From: Breznakia pachnodae
GTDB taxonomy: Bacteria; Bacillota_I; Bacilli_A; Erysipelotrichales; Erysipelotrichaceae
Direction: 5' to 3'
DNA: 64,000 nt
Assembly (NCBI RefSeq): GCF_030814225.1
Contig: NZ_JAUSUR010000002.1
Location: forward strand, 372,001-436,000
Made by a program: the position numbers and the translations under genes. Positions 8,168 to 16,772 of the stretch are shown here, in pieces. The notes beneath the pieces were generated by a model that was not told the DNA's origin, did no database searches, and saw only the letters and a list, made by a program, of their open reading frames with translations. The stretch's first letter is position 1; each line of letters opens with the position of its first letter.

Positions 8168-9022
8168 ATGTATGTTTCAATGAAAGGTATGCTTGAAAGA
8201 GCAGACAAAGAAAATTATGCAGTTATGGCAATCAATTGTTTCAATATTGAAACAGCAAGAGCAGTAATTGAGGCAGCACAGCAGGAACGTGCACCAATCA
8301 TCGTGAACATTGTTCAGGAACATATGGTGGAACATTGTGACAGTGCATTAATTGCTCCAATTGTAAAAACCTTAGCACAACGAGCAAGCGTAGAAGTAGC
8401 ATTAAATTTTGATCATGGGGAAGAAATCGGGCTACTAAAGAAAGCAATCGTTGATGGTTATTCATCAGTAATGGTGGATGCATCAAGATTTGATTTGGAT
8501 GGTAACATTCAGATGTCAAAGGAGATTGTTGAATTCGCAAAAGCTTATGATGTTAGTGTAGAAGGTGAAATTGGTTGTATGGGTGGTAGTGAAGGTGGAA
8601 AGTTCACTAAGGAATCAATGCTGACAGATCCACAAGAGGCAAAACGATTTGCACAGGAATCAGGTATTGATGCATTAGCAATTTCCATTGGAACATCACA
8701 CGGAAATTATCCAGAAGGTTATGTACCAGAATTTGACTTTGATCGATTAAAAGAAATCAAAGAAGCAACAAAGATGCCTCTCGTATTACATGGAGGATCT
8801 GGTTCTGGTGATGAAAATATAAAGAAATGCGTAGAATTTGGAATCAATAAAATTAATGTAGGTTGTGATTTTATGAATGCCAATGTAGATAGTATTAAAA
8901 AGCATCTAGAAAAAGATCCAGATATAAACTATTGGGTGATGATGCATCAGGTAGAAAAAGATAGTCAGGAATTAGTAAGACATTATATTCGATTATCAAA
9001 ATCAAATGGAAAATCATTATAG
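8168..9022 (+). CDS. Class II ketose-phosphate aldolase family protein (first of two)
   Basis: The 284-residue TIM barrel belongs to the class II fructose/tagatose-bisphosphate aldolase family, which splits ketose phosphates into DHAP and an aldehyde using Zn2+. The catalytic Asp-His pair is in ALNFDHGEE; the usual HxDH reads NFDH, so the first His is Asn while Asp and the Zn-binding His remain. Other landmarks are VEGEIGCMGG, LVLHGGSGSGDENIKKC and INKINVGCDF. It is about 45% similar by eye to the next gene. Two paralogues side by side suggest different substrates or a heteromeric enzyme. Start and spacing (AAGGAGAAATAAACT) are normal. Confidence 0.88.
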   Translation: MYVSMKGMLERADKENYAVMAINCFNIETARAVIEAAQQERAPIIVNIVQEHMVEHCDSALIAPIVKTLAQRASVEVALNFDHGEEIGLLKKAIVDGYSSVMVDASRFDLDGNIQMSKEIVEFAKAYDVSVEGEIGCMGGSEGGKFTKESMLTDPQEAKRFAQESGIDALAISIGTSHGNYPEGYVPEFDFDRLKEIKEATKMPLVLHGGSGSGDENIKKCVEFGINKINVGCDFMNANVDSIKKHLEKDPDINYWVMMHQVEKDSQELVRHYIRLSKSNGKSL

Positions 9023-9040
9023 AAAGAAGGATTATATCAA

Positions 9041-9907
9041 ATGTTAATGAATATGAAAGAATTATTAGCAGTAGCTAATGAAAAAGGATTTGCAGTACCA
9101 GCATTCAATATCGGAAGTGACCAATTATTAAAAGCAGTTATGCAGGAGTCAATCGCAAAAGATGCTCCAGTTATCTTAGAATTATCTCCAGACGAATTAG
9201 TATTCGTGGAAGAAAGTTTAATTCAAAGTATGATCTATGAAGCAAATAAAGCAGATATTCCAGTAGTTATTCACTTGGATCATGGAGATACCATCGATAT
9301 TGTAAAACGTGCGATTAATGCAGGATTTACCTCTGTAATGATTGATGCATCAAAACAACCATATGAAGAAAATATCGCAATTACCAAAGAAGTAGTTGCA
9401 CTGGCTCATCCAAAAAATGTATCAGTAGAAGCAGAGTTAGGAACGATTGGAGTTACAGGTAACTCAATTGAAGGTGGAACCAAAGATGTAATTTACACCG
9501 ATCCTAAACAGGCAAAAGATTTTGTTGATAAAACGAATGTTGATACCCTTGCAGTAGCAATAGGAACAGCTCATGGTATTTATCCAAAAGATATGAAACC
9601 AGAATTACGTTTGGATATCTTAAAGGAAATTAAGGATATTGTTAATATTCCACTAGTTCTGCATGGCGGTTCTTCAAACAAAGATGAAGAAATTGCAGAA
9701 GCAGTAAAAATTGGAGTTTCAAAAATCAATATCTCAAGTGATATTAAAGTGGCATTCTATGAAAAATGTAGAGAAGTATTGAGTTCTAATGAAGGATACA
9801 GAGAACCATTAGAAATTTATCCGGAAAGTATTAAAGCTTGTAGAAATGTTGTCGCAAATAAAATTGAATTATTTGATGCAGCAGGAAAAGCAGCATTATA
9901 CCGTTAA
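9041..9907 (+). CDS. Class II ketose-phosphate aldolase family protein (second of two)
   Basis: The 288-residue paralogue of the preceding gene has the complete family signature: PVVIHLDHGD (catalytic Asp and first Zn ligand His), VEAELGTIGVTGN, IGTAHGIYPK (second Zn ligand region), and LVLHGGSSNKDEEIAEAVKIGVSKINISSDI. It presumably cleaves a ketose 1-phosphate or bisphosphate produced by the adjacent PTS. It is the last gene of cluster 1, followed by an intrinsic terminator. Confidence 0.9.
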   Translation: MLMNMKELLAVANEKGFAVPAFNIGSDQLLKAVMQESIAKDAPVILELSPDELVFVEESLIQSMIYEANKADIPVVIHLDHGDTIDIVKRAINAGFTSVMIDASKQPYEENIAITKEVVALAHPKNVSVEAELGTIGVTGNSIEGGTKDVIYTDPKQAKDFVDKTNVDTLAVAIGTAHGIYPKDMKPELRLDILKEIKDIVNIPLVLHGGSSNKDEEIAEAVKIGVSKINISSDIKVAFYEKCREVLSSNEGYREPLEIYPESIKACRNVVANKIELFDAAGKAALYR

Positions 9908-9913
9908 CGATTA

Positions 9914-9940
9914 GGGCATTATTAATTTAATGCCTTTTTG
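9914..9940 (+). terminator. Intrinsic terminator of PTS cluster 1
   Basis: GGCATTA and TAATGCC pair around a 6-nt loop (9915-9934) and run into TTTTTG. It closes the 6.2-9.9 kb operon. Confidence 0.88.
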
Positions 9941-9948
9941 TTTAATAC

Positions 9949-9993
9949 TTTACAGAACAACGTTCTTTCGTTATAATTAAAGAACATTGTTCT
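9949..9993 (+). promoter_or_regulatory. Promoter with two TetR-type operators
   Basis: TTTACA (9949-9954) and TATAAT (9972-9977) are 17 nt apart. The palindromes AGAACAACGTTCT (9954-9966) and AGAACATTGTTCT (9981-9993) flank the -10, with centres 27 bp apart. Together with flanks they form a near-perfect 22-bp inverted repeat. Placement over spacer and start site predicts repression, most simply by the TetR protein encoded at 10975. Confidence 0.85.
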
Positions 9994-10012
9994 GTAAAGT
10001 GAGGTGTTACTT

Positions 10013-10969
10013 ATGAAAAAGATAATTATGGCAATGGTCCAAATGAAAAACTACTATGATAATCATAAAAAAGGAAAAGAAAAAATGGAGGAGTATATTG
10101 AAAAAGCAGCAAATGAAGGAGCTGATATCATTGCCTTCCCTGAACTTTCTATATGTGGATATATTCCAAATAAAACAATATGGAATCATGCACAGTCTCT
10201 CTATGATGAAGATGTTAAATGGATAAGAATGCTGGCTAAGAAATATCATATTTATATAGGTGCAGGATTTATTGAAATAAAAAATAATGATTTTTATAAT
10301 ACATATTTTATAATGAACCCCAAAGGTGAACTTGATGGTGTCATTCGTAAAGAAAATGGTGAAGCAGATACATTTAAGCATAAAGAAGGAGCATTATATA
10401 TTGATACTTCTTTTGGAAGAATAGGTTTGGGAATTTGTGCTGATAATCATTTTGTAAATAGACTTGAAAGAATGAAGAAAGTGAATGTAGATATCATGCT
10501 GATGCCACATGCTATGCCAATCCCTTTTCAAAAAAGCCGTTCTATATCTGATAATGATTTAGTAAGATTCAAACGTCAGCCTTATGCCGTTGCAAGTACA
10601 TATGCACAATATTTAAATGTTACAACGGTTTTTATAAATGCAGTAGGAGATTACCCTAAGTTTCATGGTAAAATAGGGACAAAGAGTTTTAATAATGATT
10701 TTGCATTGCTTGGAGGATCTTTGGTTGTTGATGAAAAAGGTAAGGTTCTCTTAGAAATGAATGATCAGGAAGACTTTCAGCTTATTAAAATTTGTATTGA
10801 AAAAAAGAAACCAAATAACTATAAACCCAAGGCTTATAATGGACAATGGCTACATCCTGGAAATGCATTGTTTCGACGGATCATCTTCCCTATTGCTGTT
10901 AAACAAGGTATACATACTTATGAAAAGACACATATGGATGGTGTAAATAAATTAAACGAAAAGAGATAA
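10013..10969 (+). CDS. Carbon-nitrogen hydrolase (nitrilase superfamily)
   Basis: The open frame starts at a GTG (10004), but GAGGTG at 10001-10006 places the start at the ATG at 10013 (MKKIIMAMVQMKN..., 318 aa). The catalytic Glu-Lys-Cys triad is visible: Glu44 in AFPELSICGY, Lys113 in GVIRKENG, and Cys142 in GLGICADNHF. The superfamily hydrolyses nitriles, aliphatic amides or N-carbamoyl compounds. It is the first gene of a TetR-controlled operon, so its substrate or a related amide may be the inducer. No signal peptide is present, so it is cytosolic. The exact substrate cannot be deduced. Confidence 0.88.
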   Translation: MKKIIMAMVQMKNYYDNHKKGKEKMEEYIEKAANEGADIIAFPELSICGYIPNKTIWNHAQSLYDEDVKWIRMLAKKYHIYIGAGFIEIKNNDFYNTYFIMNPKGELDGVIRKENGEADTFKHKEGALYIDTSFGRIGLGICADNHFVNRLERMKKVNVDIMLMPHAMPIPFQKSRSISDNDLVRFKRQPYAVASTYAQYLNVTTVFINAVGDYPKFHGKIGTKSFNNDFALLGGSLVVDEKGKVLLEMNDQEDFQLIKICIEKKKPNNYKPKAYNGQWLHPGNALFRRIIFPIAVKQGIHTYEKTHMDGVNKLNEKR

Positions 10970-10974
10970 CAAAT

Positions 10975-11556
10975 ATGAAACGAGTTGTGAAAAAACCAGA
11001 AGTAAGAAAACAAGAATTGATTAGTATTGCATTGCATCAGTTTATTCAAAATGGCTATGAAAAGACTTCAGTAAGATCAATTTTAAAAGAAGCAAATGGT
11101 GAAATAGGAATGTTTTACTACTATTTTGAATCTAAGAATGATATTTTTGAAGCTGCTTTAGATTACTATAATGAAATATTTATTGAAAAGTTAAAAGAAT
11201 CAATAGATATAAATCAATCCATATTACAACAGTTTGATTCTATTTTAGTGAATACATTTGCATCAATCGATAAGTATCGCCAGTTTAATAAAGAGGCAAG
11301 TAGTGAAACAATATTAATTCTACATGCTTCAACACTAGATAAACTAGTTCCAATTTTTAAGGATAACCTGAAGCAAAACGAACCTTCGCTTTCATCCTAT
11401 AAAGATGAAGACTTAATGAGTATTGTTAGATTTTTATTGTATGGAATCAGTGGTATTATTCATAACAAAGATATCGATGATATCAACATAAAAAAGCAAC
11501 AAGTAAAACAAGTATGTAAATTAGTTCTAAATGGTATTGAAAATAAGATACAATAG
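10975..11556 (+). CDS. TetR/AcrR-family transcriptional regulator
   Basis: The 193-residue protein has an N-terminal TetR HTH (LISIALHQFIQNGYEKTSVRSILKEANGEIGMFYYYFESKNDIFEAALDYY, about residues 13-62) and an all-helical ligand-binding C-terminal part. It lies 5 nt after the hydrolase gene and is the obvious candidate for the twin operators at 9954-9993, giving autoregulation of the five-gene operon. The ligand is unknown. Confidence 0.92.
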   Translation: MKRVVKKPEVRKQELISIALHQFIQNGYEKTSVRSILKEANGEIGMFYYYFESKNDIFEAALDYYNEIFIEKLKESIDINQSILQQFDSILVNTFASIDKYRQFNKEASSETILILHASTLDKLVPIFKDNLKQNEPSLSSYKDEDLMSIVRFLLYGISGIIHNKDIDDINIKKQQVKQVCKLVLNGIENKIQ

Positions 11557-11587
11557 ATACATAGAACATTTATGGAGGATAGGATAA

Positions 11588-11941
11588 ATGGAAAAAATTT
11601 CACCTATATTAGACACGCTTGCAATTATTATTGATATATTTTCAGTAATTGTAATTACTTATGGAGTAATATTGTGTGCAAAGGACTTTATAGTTACAAG
11701 ATTCACATCAAAAGACAGTAAGGATTCTTTTATTGCGACTACTGTTATTAAAAATCAGTTGGCATCTTATATATTATTAAGTCTGGAAATATTAATTGCT
11801 GCAGATATCATTGAAACGATTGTAAGTCCAACCCTAACTGATATTGCATTACTGGCAGCAACGGTTGTAATCAGAACGGTAATTTCTTATTTCTTAAATA
11901 AAGAAATTAAGGAATCAAATTTAAAAGAAGATTTAGATTAA
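11588..11941 (+). CDS. DUF1622 family small membrane protein
   Basis: The 117-residue protein has three hydrophobic segments (about residues 8-30, 55-75 and 80-100). Features typical of DUF1622 proteins include IDIFSVIVITYGV near the N-terminus, the segment NQLASYILLSLEILIAADIIETI, and VVIRTVISYFLNKEIKE at the end. The family's function is not established. It follows a good GGAGGATAGG ribosome site in the TetR-controlled operon, which suggests a transport or membrane role tied to the two hydrolases. Confidence 0.8.
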   Translation: MEKISPILDTLAIIIDIFSVIVITYGVILCAKDFIVTRFTSKDSKDSFIATTVIKNQLASYILLSLEILIAADIIETIVSPTLTDIALLAATVVIRTVISYFLNKEIKESNLKEDLD

Positions 11942-11956
11942 GGGAGGTTATTAATA

Positions 11957-12649
11957 ATGTGCACTAGTTTTGTAAATAAAGAGAAGAATATCATAGGGAT
12001 GAACTTTGATAATAATGGAATGAAGTATTCAATAAAGAAGAATGATAGTAGTTTTGTAATATTAGTAAATATTGAAGGTAGAAACATGCCATCGTTTGGT
12101 GTTACCAATGAAGGAGTATTTATTAATAGTCAATTTACAAAAGAAAATGAAGAAGGTAAATACAAAAGAACAAAGAATGCTGTTCATATGACACGCTTAG
12201 TAAGTGAGATACTAAGCAAAAAGATTAATTCAGGTGAAATAGAAACGATATTGGAAGATAAAGAAATTGTAAATGTACCTAGTATGAGTTGTCATTCAAT
12301 GTTAGTAGATAGTGAAGAAAATGTATGGATTGTGGAGCCAGGAAGACCAATACAAAAACATCCACACACGGATTCTTCACCAGTAGCCTTAACTAATTTT
12401 TCTTTGTATGATTACAAAACAAAAAATGAAATAAATGGTGTAGGAATTGAAAGATACAATGAAATCAAAGAATTATTGAATAATACATCATTTTCTACTC
12501 CACAAGAATATTTTAAATTATTAAGAAATGTGTCACAAAACGGGACCTGGAAAACCGATTTTTCTTTAGTTTACTCAAAGGATGAAAATAAGGTATACTA
12601 TTGTGAGAATCAAGAATTTGATAATGTAAAAGAACATCAATTTATATAA
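11957..12649 (+). CDS. N-terminal-nucleophile amide hydrolase (choloylglycine hydrolase/acylase-like, short form)
   Basis: The 230-residue protein begins MCTSF; removal of Met would expose Cys2 as the catalytic nucleophile of the Ntn linear-amide hydrolase superfamily (bile salt hydrolase, penicillin V acylase, AAT-like). Supporting motifs are GMNFDNNGM near residue 15 and FGVTNEGVFINSQ near 49-61. At 230 residues it is about 90 shorter than true bile salt hydrolases, so that activity should not be assumed. With the nitrilase-type enzyme in the same operon, it suggests breakdown or detoxification of an amide compound. Confidence 0.78.
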   Translation: MCTSFVNKEKNIIGMNFDNNGMKYSIKKNDSSFVILVNIEGRNMPSFGVTNEGVFINSQFTKENEEGKYKRTKNAVHMTRLVSEILSKKINSGEIETILEDKEIVNVPSMSCHSMLVDSEENVWIVEPGRPIQKHPHTDSSPVALTNFSLYDYKTKNEINGVGIERYNEIKELLNNTSFSTPQEYFKLLRNVSQNGTWKTDFSLVYSKDENKVYYCENQEFDNVKEHQFI

Positions 12650-12678
12650 CTATTGTTAGTGAGAGACAGGGAGAAGTT

Positions 12679-13353
12679 ATGAAGAAAAATAATTGGTCAT
12701 ATATGGGTAGCTCAGGACCAATGTTCTGGGGTGGAATGTGCAGTGATTTTATGATATCGGATATTGGTGAGGAACAATCGCCTATTGATATAGAAGAAAG
12801 TGAAGTTTGCGATTGTAATGATAAAGTGAATTTTCACTATACAGAAGATCAGTTTACTATAGTAATAGAAAATCATACATTTCGGTTATATCCATCAAAA
12901 GCGAAATCTCAATATTTGGTTTTTAATGAAGTTAGTTATAAACTGGATCATATTCATGCCCATATACCCTCTGAGCATACATTGAATCATCGTTATTTTT
13001 CAATGGAGTGGCATTTCGTACATAAAAATGCAAGAGGAAATATATTGGTATTAGCTGTCTGGGGGAATGTAGAGGATGAAGGAAAAGAATGTTTTTCTGA
13101 TATAAGTGGTAAGTTGTCACGAAAAGAAACAAGCGTATTATTGAATCCAAATGATATGATTTCTAAACATAGTAACATCTTTACCTATCGGGGATCATTA
13201 ACGACACCACCAACAAGTGAGGGAGTTACCTGGTTAATTTTAAGAGATATTCAGCCAATGAATTTAAAGAGTCATTTATTTTACAGTTGTTTCTTAAAAA
13301 ATAATTGTCGTCCAATACAAAAACTAAATCATCGAAAAGTTAAAAAAATATAA
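12679..13353 (+). CDS. Alpha-class carbonic anhydrase, no signal peptide
   Basis: The 224-residue protein matches the alpha-carbonic anhydrase fold: EQSPIDI near the N-terminus, Zn ligands most likely His93 and His95 (HIHAHIPSEH) and His112 (MEWHFVH, with the supporting Glu110), and YRGSLTTPPTSEGVTWLI (about 170-187), which contains the Thr gate residue. The enzyme interconverts CO2 and bicarbonate. Bacterial alpha-CAs are normally exported, but here the N-terminus (MKKNNWSYMGSSG) has no hydrophobic core. The protein is either cytosolic or wrongly started, though no better upstream start is visible. It is the last gene of the TetR operon. Confidence 0.88.
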   Translation: MKKNNWSYMGSSGPMFWGGMCSDFMISDIGEEQSPIDIEESEVCDCNDKVNFHYTEDQFTIVIENHTFRLYPSKAKSQYLVFNEVSYKLDHIHAHIPSEHTLNHRYFSMEWHFVHKNARGNILVLAVWGNVEDEGKECFSDISGKLSRKETSVLLNPNDMISKHSNIFTYRGSLTTPPTSEGVTWLILRDIQPMNLKSHLFYSCFLKNNCRPIQKLNHRKVKKI

Positions 13354-13397
13354 AAGCAGAAAGAATCTATTCAATAATAGAATTCTCTCTGCTTTTC
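13352..13397. terminator. Bidirectional terminator between carbonic anhydrase and C-S lyase genes
   Basis: AAAAGCAGA and TCTGCTTTT form the base and an inner AATCTATT/AATAGAATT pairing extends the stem. T-runs are present on both strands for the two convergent genes. Confidence 0.85.
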
Positions 13398-13398
13398 A

Positions 13399-14565
13399 TT
13401 ATTTAATCGCTTTATCAATTTCTTTTAATGTTTCAATAACATTTTCTAATACTGCATATTGTGTTCCAATATTGAAGCGGAAATAATTTCTTCCTGACTC
13501 TCCAAACTGTTCTCCCATCTGCATTCCAAGTCCATGATCAATTAGTATTTTTTTCATCTCTTCAGAAGATAGGTTGAAATTACTGTAGTCAATCCATAAC
13601 AGATACGTTCCTTCACTATTGAAACATACAAAACGAGTTTCTTTTAAACCATCCTGAATCATCTGATAACTTTTATACAAATATGCATCTAGTTCATCTA
13701 CCCAGTACTCACATTTTTCATAAGCAGCTTTTGTAGCTTCAATCGCAAATATATTCAAAGAAGTACTATTCATTCGCTTTTCTTCTAACTGATATAGTTT
13801 TCTCATTCGTTCATTATAAATTACTACATAAGATGACTTAATTCCAGCAATATTGAAAATCTTTGTTGGTGAAGTAAGTGTATAAATTTGTTCTTTATAA
13901 CTTTCATCTAAAGTTGCCATTGGTGTGTATGTGTATCCAGGAAAGATAAGATCTTTATGAATATCATCAGAAATAATAGGAACATTATACTTCTTACAAA
14001 GTTCAATAACTTTCACTAACTCTTCCCTATTCCAGACTCTACCACCAGGATTATGAGGATTACAGAAAATCATAACTTTAGGATTATGTTCAATTATTTT
14101 CTTTTCTAAATCATCAAAATCAATTTGATAGTGATAGTTATCTACTTTCATTTCTGAAAACACAGGAACTCGTTTTAAAGTTTTCGTTATATCAAAGAAT
14201 GGATAATAGATTGGTGATAACATCAACACATTATCTTTTTCTTTCGTTAGTATACGTAATAAAATATTTAAAGAAGAAAGAACGCTACTACTAAAAAGAA
14301 TTTCATCCTTCTTCATATCCCAGTTATGACGCTTTTTATTCCAATTAATTACACTAGAATATAAGTCTTCTGGTAAATCATTATATCCAAACACACCATG
14401 ATGCAAACGTTTCTCCATTGCATCTAGCACTTCTTTTGGTGAAGAGAAATCCATATCTGCAACCCATAAAGGAATTACATCAGCTTTTCCAAAAACTTCT
14501 TCACGACTGTCCCATTTAATTGCCCCACTACCTACTCGATTTATTACTTTATCAAAATTATTCAT
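13399..14565 (-). CDS. MalY/PatB-type PLP-dependent C-S lyase (cystathionine beta-lyase-like aminotransferase fold)
   Basis: The 388-residue fold type I PLP enzyme has the MalY/PatB signature. It opens FDKVINRVGSGAIKWDSREEVFGKADVIPLWVADMDF, has the cofactor-contacting FCNPHNPGGRVW, SDDIHKDLIF (Asp binding the pyridine N), and TSPTKIFNIAG with the Schiff-base Lys. The C-terminal arm has GRNYFRFNIGTQ with the substrate carboxylate Arg. Family members cleave cystathionine or cysteine C-S bonds, giving homocysteine or H2S. The gene is transcribed alone, divergent from PTS regulator 2, from the promoter at 14596-14624. Confidence 0.92.
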   Translation of the reverse strand: MNNFDKVINRVGSGAIKWDSREEVFGKADVIPLWVADMDFSSPKEVLDAMEKRLHHGVFGYNDLPEDLYSSVINWNKKRHNWDMKKDEILFSSSVLSSLNILLRILTKEKDNVLMLSPIYYPFFDITKTLKRVPVFSEMKVDNYHYQIDFDDLEKKIIEHNPKVMIFCNPHNPGGRVWNREELVKVIELCKKYNVPIISDDIHKDLIFPGYTYTPMATLDESYKEQIYTLTSPTKIFNIAGIKSSYVVIYNERMRKLYQLEEKRMNSTSLNIFAIEATKAAYEKCEYWVDELDAYLYKSYQMIQDGLKETRFVCFNSEGTYLLWIDYSNFNLSSEEMKKILIDHGLGMQMGEQFGESGRNYFRFNIGTQYAVLENVIETLKEIDKAIK

Positions 14566-14595
14566 ATATACTCCTTAAATTTATCTATATATTGT

Positions 14596-14624
14596 ATTTT
14601 AATATGCTAGAATAAAAATGTAAA
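14596..14624 (-). promoter_or_regulatory. Promoter of the C-S lyase gene
   Basis: On the minus strand TTTACA (14624-14619) and TAAAAT (14601-14596) are separated by 17 nt, upstream of AAGGAGT and the start codon. A short inverted repeat (AAACAA/TTGTTT, 14622-14639) lies just beyond and could be an operator for either divergent gene. Confidence 0.6.
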
Positions 14625-14685
14625 CAAAACTACTTGTTTGAAGATAGATAATTAGGGAATTAATTGGAAATTAAGGAGATAAACC

Positions 14686-16659
14686 ATGATTGATGCCTTA
14701 ACGGAAAAGACGATTCGAGTATTATTGGGAAGTGATACTCCAGTTACTTCAAAGCATATCGCAAATGAAATCGGTATGTCAGTAAGCAGTATTAAACACA
14801 ATATGGATTACATAAGAAAAGTAATTCAATCAAGTGGAGCTGTATTAAATTCGGTCCCAGGAAAAGGTTTTTGGATCGATGCAGAAGGATCGCAAAAAAA
14901 GGATTTAGAAGAACTGATTAATCAGAATAGAGATAAATCGTATTCCTTTGCATATCGAAGAAATTATATTTTGGATGTGCTTTTTAAGCATAACTCCAAC
15001 TATACAATACAAATATTCGCAGATGACTTAGGAGTAGGAAGAAATATTATTTTAAAAGACCTTGAGTTAATTGAGAAATGGTTATTGTATTTTGACTTAC
15101 AGGTTATAAAAACAAGAAACAAAGGTGTACGTGTAGAAGGTGGAGAATTTAATATTCGTCAGGCGATCATGTACAATAACAGTTCGCGTTTGGAAGAAGT
15201 AGAACTAGTACACCCCAGAGATGATGAACGATTAGATTATCGTATTGATCAACGATTTTATAATTACTATCTAGAAGTATATCCAAAATCAGATATCTAC
15301 AGAATTCAGGAACTGTTGTGTCAGGTCGAAAAAGATACTGACTTTACCTATGATGATGTATCGTTTGTTCAATTGATTGAGTATATAACGGTATCATTAT
15401 TAAGAGTAAATGATGGAAATATTATTATTGAAAAGAATATTTTGAATAATTGTCGAATCACCAATAAAGATTATACAGCGGCGAAAAATTTACTGGATAG
15501 TGAAGTTGGAAATCTTCAGTTATATCTTTCAATTGAAGTAAGATGTATGGCTGCACAGTTTGTACTTCATGGATCTTATGATGTAGCTACCAGTCTTATT
15601 AAAGAAGAATATTATGATGAAATTGCCAGAAACTTTGTGGAACGCTTAAAAGGAATAATTGTAAATAAGACGTTATTTATTAATGAAGGTCTTATCAGTG
15701 ATATAGGTTTATTCTTCCAAAAGAAAAAAATGCAGCAGAGTTATCAGATGATTACAGGTAACTACTTTCGCCGAGATATCAAAAAGCAACTGCCAAGTTT
15801 ATATGGAATCGTATTAGCGAATATCTTACCAATTGAAACCAAGTTAAATATTAAGTTTACTGAAAATGACATTACCTATTTTGTAATGCTGATTGATAAT
15901 GCAATGGAAGATACAATTTATGATTTGAAGACATTATTAATTACTTCTTATGATTACAACACTTCAAAATATCTTGAAAATAAAATCAAACGAAGCATTG
16001 AAAATATCTCCATATCGAAAGTTATCAATAGTGAAGAACTGCAAACAATTAATGAGCAGGATTATGATCTTATAATTACGACTACCCCTGTTGAGATTGA
16101 ACGAGCACTAAAAATATCAAGACGTGTTGGTACTCCCGACTTTACATTAATTGAAAAGAAAGTAAAAGAGATTCAAATTGAGAAACAGGAAATCATTGTA
16201 CGTAACTATCAGCTGTTTAGTGAATCACTGATTGTTTCTAAATTCAGTGCCAAACGAAAAGAAGATGTAATTGAAAAAGGTTGTAAGTTGCTAATGGAAC
16301 AAGAGTATGTAAGTGAAGGATTTGAAGATAAAATCTTACAACGTGAAAACATTACACCAACATCAATCGGAAATGGAATAGCAATCCCCCACGGTTATCG
16401 CAGTTATGTGTTAAAAAGTGGAGTTGCAGTTATTCGTTTGGATCATCCAATCAGTTGGACGGATGATGATAAAGTAGACATTGTCTTTGTGATAGCGATT
16501 GATTTTGAAACTCAGGGAGAAGTGCATAGTTTCTTTGCACAATTTTATGAGCTAATTGATGATCATGAACGGGTTGCTTCAATACGTAGTGCTAAAAATA
16601 AAACAGAGATTTTAGAAGTTATTGATGATAGTGGAATGATTGTCCACGAGACTTCATAA
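14686..16659 (+). CDS. PRD-domain transcriptional activator with PTS EIIB- and EIIA-like domains (cluster 2)
   Basis: The 657-residue protein has the same architecture as the 4244 regulator: N-terminal HTHs (TSKHIANEIGMSVSSIKHNMDYIRK and QIFADDLGVGRNIILKDLELIEKW), two PRDs (about 170-390), an EIIB-like region (about 405-490), and a C-terminal EIIA type-2 domain with SIGNGIAIPHGYRSYV (phosphorylatable His). It should activate the 16.9-24.4 kb sugar operon in response to PTS phosphorylation state. The ribosome site is AAGGAGATAAACC. A terminator follows, so it is transcribed separately from the operon it faces. Confidence 0.9.
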   Translation: MIDALTEKTIRVLLGSDTPVTSKHIANEIGMSVSSIKHNMDYIRKVIQSSGAVLNSVPGKGFWIDAEGSQKKDLEELINQNRDKSYSFAYRRNYILDVLFKHNSNYTIQIFADDLGVGRNIILKDLELIEKWLLYFDLQVIKTRNKGVRVEGGEFNIRQAIMYNNSSRLEEVELVHPRDDERLDYRIDQRFYNYYLEVYPKSDIYRIQELLCQVEKDTDFTYDDVSFVQLIEYITVSLLRVNDGNIIIEKNILNNCRITNKDYTAAKNLLDSEVGNLQLYLSIEVRCMAAQFVLHGSYDVATSLIKEEYYDEIARNFVERLKGIIVNKTLFINEGLISDIGLFFQKKKMQQSYQMITGNYFRRDIKKQLPSLYGIVLANILPIETKLNIKFTENDITYFVMLIDNAMEDTIYDLKTLLITSYDYNTSKYLENKIKRSIENISISKVINSEELQTINEQDYDLIITTTPVEIERALKISRRVGTPDFTLIEKKVKEIQIEKQEIIVRNYQLFSESLIVSKFSAKRKEDVIEKGCKLLMEQEYVSEGFEDKILQRENITPTSIGNGIAIPHGYRSYVLKSGVAVIRLDHPISWTDDDKVDIVFVIAIDFETQGEVHSFFAQFYELIDDHERVASIRSAKNKTEILEVIDDSGMIVHETS

Positions 16660-16734
16660 GTGGAATTAAAAAGTAAAATTTCAATATTATTAGCAACAAT
16701 AATTACAGATTAAAAATACGAATACAAGTACAAG

Positions 16735-16772
16735 AAAACACAGTGATTAAAAATTTTACTGTGTTTTTTTTG
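16735..16772 (+). terminator. Intrinsic terminator after PTS regulator 2
   Basis: AAAACACAGT and ACTGTGTTTT pair (16735-16744 with 16758-16767), with an inner AAAAT/ATTTT step, and are followed by a T-run. Confidence 0.88.

Noticed and set aside
9954..9993. GAAC...GTTC palindromes as LexA/DinR boxes
   Set aside because: LexA boxes in Firmicutes have four bases between GAAC and GTTC; both sites here have three, and a TetR gene lies in the same operon.
10007..10381. 124-codon minus-strand ORF over the nitrilase gene
   Set aside because: Antisense shadow rich in Phe and Ile, no start signal, overlapping a gene with an intact catalytic triad.
11957..12649. Bile salt hydrolase annotation
   Set aside because: The N-terminal Cys fits the superfamily, but the protein is about 90 residues shorter than true bile salt hydrolases, so only the general Ntn amide hydrolase call is kept.
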